This document shows positions 1 to 3,895 of a stretch of DNA of 6,820 bases, in pieces. The notes under the pieces were generated by a model. It saw only the letters and a program-made list of their open reading frames with translations. It had not been told where the DNA came from and made no database searches. The position numbers and the translations under genes are program-made. Every line of letters begins with the position of its first letter. Within the stretch, counting starts at the first letter, position 1. The DNA lies in the NCBI GenBank assembly GCA_021788565.1, contig JAJYKO010000303.1, forward strand, positions 1 through 6,820, written 5' to 3'. Origin of the DNA: Chloroflexota bacterium (lineage in GTDB: Bacteria > Chloroflexota > UBA6077).

Positions 1-1046
1 GTTCCGGGTCTCACGTTCAGTCCCCGCTCGTACAGGTACTTCATCATCTCCACGGCGGATAGCGGGGCTTCGTAGTGCACCCATGCGTAGAAAGCCGCCT
101 GCATCTCGTACACCTTCACGCCGTGTATGGACGTCAAGCTATCCCACATGGCCTGTCGCTGTGCCTGGTACTGCTCCAGCATCCACGCCCGCCACTTCCG
201 GTCCTCTTCCGCGTTGGTCAGGGCTGCCAGGGCGGCCCTCATTGCGATGTTGTTCACGTAGCCTACAGCGGTCCGGTTGATGGCCGAGATTGGCTTCAGC
301 GTCGCGCCCCGGGCGATGACCCAGCCCACCCTCCAGCCGGTCATGGCGTAGGTCTTGGAGAATGAATTCACCAGTATCGTCCTTTCGGTCAGCAGGGGAT
401 GCCCCAGGGCCGAGAGATGTTTTCCGGCGAACACCAGCTGGTCGTACACCTCATCCGAAAGGACCGCCAGGTCGTGCTGGGAAGCGATTTCGGCGAGACC
501 ATTCAGTTCCGCCTCTTCCAGCAGCTGTCCCGTCGGATTGGAGGGGTAGTTGAGCACGAGCATCTTGGTGCGAGGGGTAACGGCATCGCGCACCGCGTCC
601 AGATCGACCTTGAACGAGCTGGTGAGGGGAACGGCCACGACGTGAGCCCCGACGACCTTGGCGACGTCAGCATAGAGCGAGTAAGTGGGATCGAGAATGA
701 TGACCTCGTCCCCTTCGTTCAGGAGACCGGTCATGACCGAGTAGATTGCACCCGTGCCGCCGTTGGTGAGAAGCACTTCGGAAGGCGCGACCTCTACTCC
801 GCTGATCTTCGACTGGTAGGCGGCGATCGCTTCGCGAAGCTGAGGATCTCCCTGCGTCGCTGGATAGTGGGTGTAGCCTTCATTCATGGCGTCGACGGCC
901 GCCTGAATGATGTACTTAGGGGTATCGAAGGAAGGATCTCCTCGCTGAAGGCCGATCACCTTGGCGGTCCTCGGCTTTGGGAGCTTGTCGGCTAGATTGC
1001 GCTGCGAAGTGGACAGGCGCTCAACGGCTCGGGAAGCGCCGATCAT
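1..1046 (-). CDS. Class I/II PLP-dependent aminotransferase (3' end outside window)
   Basis: The visible 348 residues form the N-terminal and central parts of a fold-type I aminotransferase (AspC/AAT-like, COG0436 type), a cytosolic enzyme that moves amino groups between amino acids and 2-oxoacids. Landmarks: GDPSFDTP at residues 36-43 (the usual G-P-FDTP substrate-entry motif), NGGTGAI at 95-101 (cofactor phosphate loop), NPTG at 170-173, SDEVY at 197-201 with Asp198 for the pyridine nitrogen, and SFSKTYAMTGWR at 228-239, where Lys231 should form the PLP Schiff base and Arg239 binds phosphate. The family is usually 385-400 residues, so about 40-50 residues, including the carboxylate-binding Arg, lie beyond the left edge. 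The start is ATG at 1046-1044, preceded by a strong AGGAGG (1058-1053) with 6-nt spacing. Substrate specificity cannot be read from the sequence. The 98-residue gene upstream is on the same strand, 137 bp away across a repeat array, so co-transcription is doubtful. Confidence 0.95.
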   Translation of the reverse strand, partial: MIGASRAVERLSTSQRNLADKLPKPRTAKVIGLQRGDPSFDTPKYIIQAAVDAMNEGYTHYPATQGDPQLREAIAAYQSKISGVEVAPSEVLLTNGGTGAIYSVMTGLLNEGDEVIILDPTYSLYADVAKVVGAHVVAVPLTSSFKVDLDAVRDAVTPRTKMLVLNYPSNPTGQLLEEAELNGLAEIASQHDLAVLSDEVYDQLVFAGKHLSALGHPLLTERTILVNSFSKTYAMTGWRVGWVIARGATLKPISAINRTAVGYVNNIAMRAALAALTNAEEDRKWRAWMLEQYQAQRQAMWDSLTSIHGVKVYEMQAAFYAWVHYEAPLSAVEMMKYLYERGLNVRPG

Positions 1047-1081
1047 ATGGTTCCTCCTCGATGAGAATTGACGATATGCTA

Positions 1082-1185
1082 CCACAGGCGGGGGGACTTG
1101 GGTGTTGGGCACCGGGGGATGGGTAATGGGTGTTAGGTGTCAGGGAGCTACTACCCATCACCTAACACCCACCACCTAACACCCT
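1082..1185. repeat. G-rich heptamer array with inverted second arm
   Basis: Bases 1082-1144 can be cut into nine consecutive heptamers, each ending in AGG or GGG (for example ACTTGGG, TGTTGGG, CACCGGG, GGATGGG, TAATGGG, TGTTAGG). After a 6-nt spacer, bases 1151-1185 hold five heptamers of the reverse-complement type (CTACCCA, TCACCTA, ACACCCA, CCACCTA, ACACCCT). The arms share a 13-bp perfect inverted repeat, TGGGTGTTAGGTG (1127-1139) with CACCTAACACCCA (1159-1171), and CACCTAACACCC recurs at 1173-1184. Six GGG runs separated by exactly 4 nt (1093-1130) fit a G-quadruplex pattern on the plus strand. The array begins at the stop codon of the 98-residue gene and ends about 35 bp before the aminotransferase start codon. 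It is not a normal terminator, because there is no T-run. It resembles the short heptameric tandem repeats known from cyanobacteria. Confidence 0.85.
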
Positions 1186-1480
1186 ACTGGCTCATGCCCA
1201 TCTTGCTGCTGACGTTGCTGGCGGTCTCCTTCATCTGCTGAATGGGCCGCTCGTAGCTGGGGCGCAAGAGCTTGTACACCAGCGCGAACATCCCTATGGA
1301 TGGAACCCACTGACCGAGGAAGAGGGCCGTGTCGCGCCGTCCTATCATGAAGAAGAAGGCCGACAGCAGCATCGAACCGAAAGAAAAGCCCAGGTATCCT
1401 GTCGTCGGGATGTCCTCGAGGAAGCGGAACATGTCACTCCCGCTGTCCTCCAAACTCCCTGTATTGTTCATGTCCCGCAT
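1184..1480 (-). CDS. Small two-helix membrane protein, function unknown
   Basis: This 98-residue protein has a polar, acidic N-terminus (residues 1-25), two hydrophobic segments at about 29-47 and 51-72 joined by a tight GRRD turn (47-50), and a polar amphipathic C-terminal tail (73-98) ending GMSQ. The Arg pair in the turn predicts, by the positive-inside rule, a hairpin with its loop in the cytoplasm. I do not recognise a named family. The start ATG at 1480-1478 is preceded by AGGAG with about 8-nt spacing; ATG at codon 4 is an alternative. The TAG stop lies inside the last heptamer of the adjacent repeat array, so the array starts exactly at the gene's end. The SH3b gene lies 218 bp upstream on the same strand. 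It could be an accessory subunit of a membrane complex, but nothing here identifies a partner. Confidence 0.75.
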   Translation of the reverse strand: MRDMNNTGSLEDSGSDMFRFLEDIPTTGYLGFSFGSMLLSAFFFMIGRRDTALFLGQWVPSIGMFALVYKLLRPSYERPIQQMKETASNVSSKMGMSQ

Positions 1481-1519
1481 GGCTGTCTCTCCTAACCACG
1501 TATTGTGCGCTCTTCAGCG

Positions 1520-1536
1520 CCCCTGCCGTGCAGGGG
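1520..1536. other. Short perfect hairpin in the leader of the 98-residue gene
   Basis: CCCCTGC (1520-1526) and GCAGGGG (1530-1536) form a 7-bp perfect GC-rich stem with a 3-nt loop. It lies 40 nt upstream of the start codon of the small membrane protein gene. There is no T-run on either side, so it is not a classical intrinsic terminator. It could be a leader structure or an mRNA-stabilising hairpin. The repeat is directly visible; its role is unknown. Confidence 0.45.
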
Positions 1537-1580
1537 ACCGGCCGGAAAGGCAGAGTCCGTGCCAGGAGCATGGGTTCAGG

Positions 1581-1687
1581 GCATGGTTCACGTCGGTGGT
1601 GTCGATGTAGCGTCGGGGCTCGTCACGCGGCGCTCGCTACCGTCAAGGGTGCGATGCTACAAAGTGCCAGCGCGTCGTAAACCATGC
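1581..1687 (-). other. Possible structured non-coding element
   Basis: The 218-bp gap between the SH3b stop (1699) and the small membrane protein start (1480) contains no credible gene. Within it, bases 1581-1595 (beginning GCATGGTT) and 1673-1687 (ending AACCATGC) are inverted repeats matching at 13 of 15 positions, 107 bp from end to end. Nested inside, read on the minus strand, GTAGCATC and GACGCTAC pair at 7 of 8 positions. The structure begins 11 nt after the SH3b stop codon. It may be a 3' UTR structure, a decayed miniature mobile element or a small RNA. I see no tRNA signature or known riboswitch core. Confidence 0.3.
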
Positions 1688-1698
1688 AGGGGTGAGAG

Positions 1699-2154
1699 TC
1701 ACGGCGCTGGGACCAGAAACTGTTGGGGAATGTATCCCTCGGTTCCGTCGGGCGCCTTCACCTTCAGCCACCGGACGCCATCCGCTTCGACGCCCTCGCC
1801 GGTGACTTGCATCTTCGTGCCGTCGACCCACGCGCGAAGCTTGTCGCTCATCTGAGGGGTCTTGCGAAGGAAGACCCCCTGTCCATCGGTGTTTCCCACA
1901 ACCATCAGCCTCGAATTGGCTGGGGACGGAGTCGCGGTCGCCTCAGGAACAGGGGTGGACGCAACCAATGCCGTGGGAGAAGGTGCCGCGGAGGCGGCCA
2001 GAGTAGCGGTGGGGAGAACCTCGACGCTGGCATGGGCCCCGCCGATGCCGAAATCGGTCAAGCCGATCAGGCTCCTGCCGGTGATTAACCTGTAGCCGCC
2101 CAGCATGCCGCCCATGGCGACAGCCACCATCAGAACGAAGACGAAGACCTTCAT
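1699..2154 (-). CDS. Membrane-anchored SH3b-domain protein
   Basis: The 151-residue product has an N-terminal hydrophobic segment (residues 2-20) that looks like a signal anchor. A Thr/Ala/Pro/Ser-rich linker (about 48-81) follows, typical of extracytoplasmic spacers, and then a C-terminal bacterial SH3 (SH3b/SH3_3) domain (about 82-149). The domain shows the pattern VFLRKTP (94-100), a turn at WVDGTKMQV (109-117), GVRWLKVKAPDGTEGYIP (126-143) and a final FLV strand. SH3b domains usually bind peptidoglycan or other surface ligands, so an outside-facing, envelope-associated role is expected. There is no lipobox Cys. AHA at 40-42 could be a cleavage site but is far from the hydrophobic core. 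An upstream in-frame ATG at 2172 exists, but the ATG at 2154-2152 is chosen because GGGAGG (2168-2163) sits 8 nt before it and the hydrophobic segment starts there. The ligand is unknown. Confidence 0.85.
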   Translation of the reverse strand: MKVFVFVLMVAVAMGGMLGGYRLITGRSLIGLTDFGIGGAHASVEVLPTATLAASAAPSPTALVASTPVPEATATPSPANSRLMVVGNTDGQGVFLRKTPQMSDKLRAWVDGTKMQVTGEGVEADGVRWLKVKAPDGTEGYIPQQFLVPAP

Positions 2155-2186
2155 CGGCCGGCCCTCCCACACGTCCGGGGCACCCG

Positions 2187-2217
2187 ATTACAGCATAGCC
2201 AGCCCCATGAGCAGCAA
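2187..2217 (-). promoter_or_regulatory. Weak candidate promoter for the SH3b gene
   Basis: Read on the minus strand, TTGCTG (2217-2212) and TGTAAT (2192-2187) are separated by 19 bp and lie about 33 bp upstream of the chosen start codon. The -10 matches TATAAT at 5 of 6 positions, but the -35 matches only 3 of 6 and the spacer is long. This is a tentative call. Confidence 0.25.
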
Positions 2218-2258
2218 CCTGCATGTACCATACCTACCTTCGACTGGCAGGACGCACA

Positions 2259-2297
2259 CAGGGGCAAGACCCGCGTCAGTCACGCGTCTCGCCCCTG
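2259..2297 (-). terminator. Long GC-rich hairpin after the NYN gene
   Basis: CAGGGGC (2259-2265) pairs with GCCCCTG (2291-2297). Inside, AGA (2267-2269) pairs with TCT (2287-2289) and CGCGT (2272-2276) with ACGCG (2282-2286), leaving a 5-nt loop. The hairpin lies 23 nt after the TAG stop of the NYN gene, where a terminator would be expected. No T-run follows on the minus strand, so it may act as a weak terminator, a Rho-pausing site or a 3'-end stabiliser. Confidence 0.45.
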
Positions 2298-2320
2298 CGA
2301 CAGATTAGCTACTGGCAAGG

Positions 2321-3715
2321 CTATTGGATGGAGGCTTCCGGCTCTGCCGTTTTGTCTGCCGCTTTCTCCGCCACTTTCTTCGTCGGGGTCCTTCGGCGAG
2401 ACCGGGGTCGCTTAGGTGCTTCCGGAGCGGGCGCCTCAGCCTCGACCACGATCGGTTCCGGCTCGGCATCAGTAGCCGGCCCAAGCGCGATCGGCTCGGG
2501 CGGTCCCTGCATGATCAGCCCGGCGGAGAGCTCGGGCCCCCTCAGCACAGACTCGACGATGGCATCCAGGTCGCGACCAGACCACGGAACGACCCTCTGA
2601 GCCGGCTCCTCCGGCTGGAAGGTCCGGATCCGCTCGTTCGGTAGAACCTCACTCTGGATCGCGCCATCGCTTCCGGCAGGCTCCGGGAAGTTTTGCTCCA
2701 GTTCCGCCCGCTTCTCGTCAACAGATGGCGTGGCGGGCTCTGCGGCAGCCGCCGTCCCGGTGGTGCGACCGTTACGATCTTCCCCAACCAGGATGGTCTC
2801 AACAGACGTCCCTCCCACCACAAGCTTATCGCGAAGTAGCTTGCCGGAGTCTACGAGGGACTGTATCCGATTGGCGATGCGGGACCTCAACTCCCCCGTG
2901 GGGGTACGATCGACCGGGCACAACGCCCTCGCCAGACGGCGCGGCGTGCAAATGCCCTCTGCCGCCACGATGCGGCGCACCTCGGCCAGAACATCGGTGT
3001 CGCTTGGAAGCTTCACCTGGTCCTGCGATTCCGCTCGCACCGGCTCTGACACCCGTTCCGCGCGAGCAGGTTCGACAACACGCTCCACCCGGGCAGGCTC
3101 CGTGATTCGCTCGACTCGAGTTTGCTCCGGCGCTCGCTCCGCCCTTACGGCCTCGGCAGCTCGCTCCACCCGCACCGGCTCCACGGAACGTGTCGTGGAA
3201 CGTGTTGCGCGGCTGACAGCGAGACGCTCCGGCTTCGATGGCGGCAGCAGGGCAAACTCGTCGGCACAGAACCTGAGCTCCTTGGCGACTTTGGCCTCCT
3301 CTGCAACGATCACCACCCGCTTGTCGTGCCTCCGCATCGCGTTCGCCACCGCTATGTACTCCCTGCTGGTGGCCACTACCAGGAACGTCTCAACTCCCTC
3401 CAACTCCTCCAGCTGGTCCCGAAGGTCCTGGGCCACAATGTCGGAGACAACCGACTTGGGGAACCCATCACCATTGGGCCAGGTGGGGCAATGAACGAGG
3501 GTGAAACCCATCTGGTAGAGCTGAACCGCCAATTCGGAAAGGCTCGTCTGCTGAAAGTCAGCGAAGGCACGTGCTGCAACGGGACGTCCGTAGCGACTGA
3601 TGATGTTCTTGAGAGGCTCGGCCGAAGCGCCTGTGAGGTCGCTGGCGTCTACAGTGACGCTGATCGGCTCATCTGCGTCCAAGATCACTCTCTGCTTTTC
3701 ATTTAGGACCGGCAT
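2321..3715 (-). CDS. NYN (LabA/DUF88-like) domain protein with nonapeptide repeats and basic tail
   Basis: Counting from ATG 3715 the protein has 464 residues. Residues about 17-158 look like an NYN/PIN-like nuclease domain: beta strand ISVTVDASDL (18-27), KSVVSDIVAQDL (87-98) in place of the usual acidic K-D-D helix, then FLVVATSREYIAVANAMR and KRVVIV. In active NYN RNases the second strand ends in SGDGDF; here it reads ATSREY, so that acidic pair is mostly lost and catalysis is doubtful. Six 9-residue repeats of the EPARVERVV type follow (177-230), then a helical region (about 240-313) that could be a winged helix, an acidic Pro/Ala-rich stretch, and a basic tail (PKRPRSRRRTPTKK) ending in Lys/Ala/Glu. 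The tail suggests RNA or nucleoprotein binding. The start is uncertain: ATG 3715 has only a distant GGGAG (14 nt), whereas TTG 3736 has AAGGA at 11 nt. A near-consensus promoter lies upstream. Confidence 0.8.
   Translation of the reverse strand: MPVLNEKQRVILDADEPISVTVDASDLTGASAEPLKNIISRYGRPVAARAFADFQQTSLSELAVQLYQMGFTLVHCPTWPNGDGFPKSVVSDIVAQDLRDQLEELEGVETFLVVATSREYIAVANAMRRHDKRVVIVAEEAKVAKELRFCADEFALLPPSKPERLAVSRATRSTTRSVEPVRVERAAEAVRAERAPEQTRVERITEPARVERVVEPARAERVSEPVRAESQDQVKLPSDTDVLAEVRRIVAAEGICTPRRLARALCPVDRTPTGELRSRIANRIQSLVDSGKLLRDKLVVGGTSVETILVGEDRNGRTTGTAAAAEPATPSVDEKRAELEQNFPEPAGSDGAIQSEVLPNERIRTFQPEEPAQRVVPWSGRDLDAIVESVLRGPELSAGLIMQGPPEPIALGPATDAEPEPIVVEAEAPAPEAPKRPRSRRRTPTKKVAEKAADKTAEPEASIQ
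3026..3187 (-). repeat. Six tandem 27-bp coding repeats (nonapeptide)
   Basis: Within the NYN gene, six contiguous 9-residue units can be aligned without gaps: SVEPVRVER, AAEAVRAER, APEQTRVER, ITEPARVER, VVEPARAER, VSEPVRAES. Glu at position 3 and Arg at position 6 are invariant, and position 8 is always Glu. Codons differ between units, so the array is old and kept at protein level rather than recently amplified. The alternating charges suggest a stiff or self-associating linker between the NYN domain and the C-terminal half. Confidence 0.9.
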
Positions 3716-3764
3716 TATGCGATCGACAACTCCCAATCAACTGTGTTTCCTTAGGTCTAGACAG

Positions 3765-3793
3765 ATTATAGCGCAAGAACAGCCCGCAGTCCA
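3765..3793 (-). promoter_or_regulatory. Sigma70-type promoter for the NYN gene
   Basis: On the minus strand, a perfect TATAAT (3770-3765) is preceded by TGGACT (3793-3788, 4 of 6 matches to TTGACA) with the ideal 17-bp spacer. Transcription would start near 3758, giving a leader of about 20 nt to the TTG start at 3736 or about 42 nt to the ATG at 3715. AAGGA (3752-3748) lies within this leader. Confidence 0.7.
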
Positions 3794-3805
3794 TCTCGAC
3801 CTTCC

Positions 3806-3823
3806 ATGCGACAAAAGTCGCAT
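3806..3823. promoter_or_regulatory. Crp/Fnr-type operator palindrome
   Basis: ATGCGACAAAAGTCGCAT is a perfect 18-bp palindrome with 7-bp arms and a central AAAA. Its core TGCGA-N6-TCGCA differs from the Crp consensus TGTGA-N6-TCACA by one base per arm, and it keeps the GA-N6-TC frame shared by Crp/Fnr-family sites. It lies in the divergent promoter region, 72 bp before the fusion gene's start codon. No Crp/Fnr regulator gene is in the window, so the binding protein is inferred. Confidence 0.7.
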
Positions 3824-3843
3824 ACCCTTCGACGTCCCCTGGT

Positions 3844-3849
3844 TAACAT
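3844..3849 (+). promoter_or_regulatory. -10 box of a likely activator-dependent promoter for the NnrS fusion gene
   Basis: TAACAT matches TATAAT at 4 of 6 positions. A start site at 3856 would place this box at -12 to -7 and the upstream palindrome's centre (3814.5) at -41.5, the class II activator position. The -35 region (3821-3826, CATACC) is very poor, as expected if an activator is needed. The resulting leader of about 40 nt contains the strong ribosome site GGGAGGGAGG (3880-3889). Confidence 0.5.
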
Positions 3850-3895
3850 TCGGCCATCCACTGGAAAGACAGTCAGCCAGGGAGGGAGGTTGAAA

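Noticed and set aside
399..995. Plus-strand open frame of 198 codons
   Set aside because: It is antisense to the aminotransferase, whose catalytic motifs (NPTG, SFSKTY, GWRVGW) are intact on the minus strand; the plus-strand translation shows no family pattern.
1082..1185. CRISPR array
   Set aside because: The repeat unit is 7 bp with no unique spacers; it is a tandem heptamer array.
1481..1698. tRNA or riboswitch in the gap
   Set aside because: No acceptor/T-arm pattern (GTTCGANTC-type) and no recognisable riboswitch core could be found on either strand.
3026..3187. CRISPR-like or intergenic minisatellite
   Set aside because: The 27-bp units stay in frame in a coding region and are better conserved at protein than at DNA level.
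2730..3494. Plus-strand open frame of 254 codons, Ser/Arg/Thr-rich
   Set aside because: It mirrors the NYN gene, including the repeat region, which makes long antisense frames easily. No motif or ribosome site supports it.
3806..3895. N-terminal extension of the fusion protein from ATG 3806
   Set aside because: This ATG is the first base triplet of the operator palindrome and has no suitable ribosome site, while ATG 3896 has GGGAGGGAGG at 6 nt. The extra 30 residues are low-quality basic sequence.
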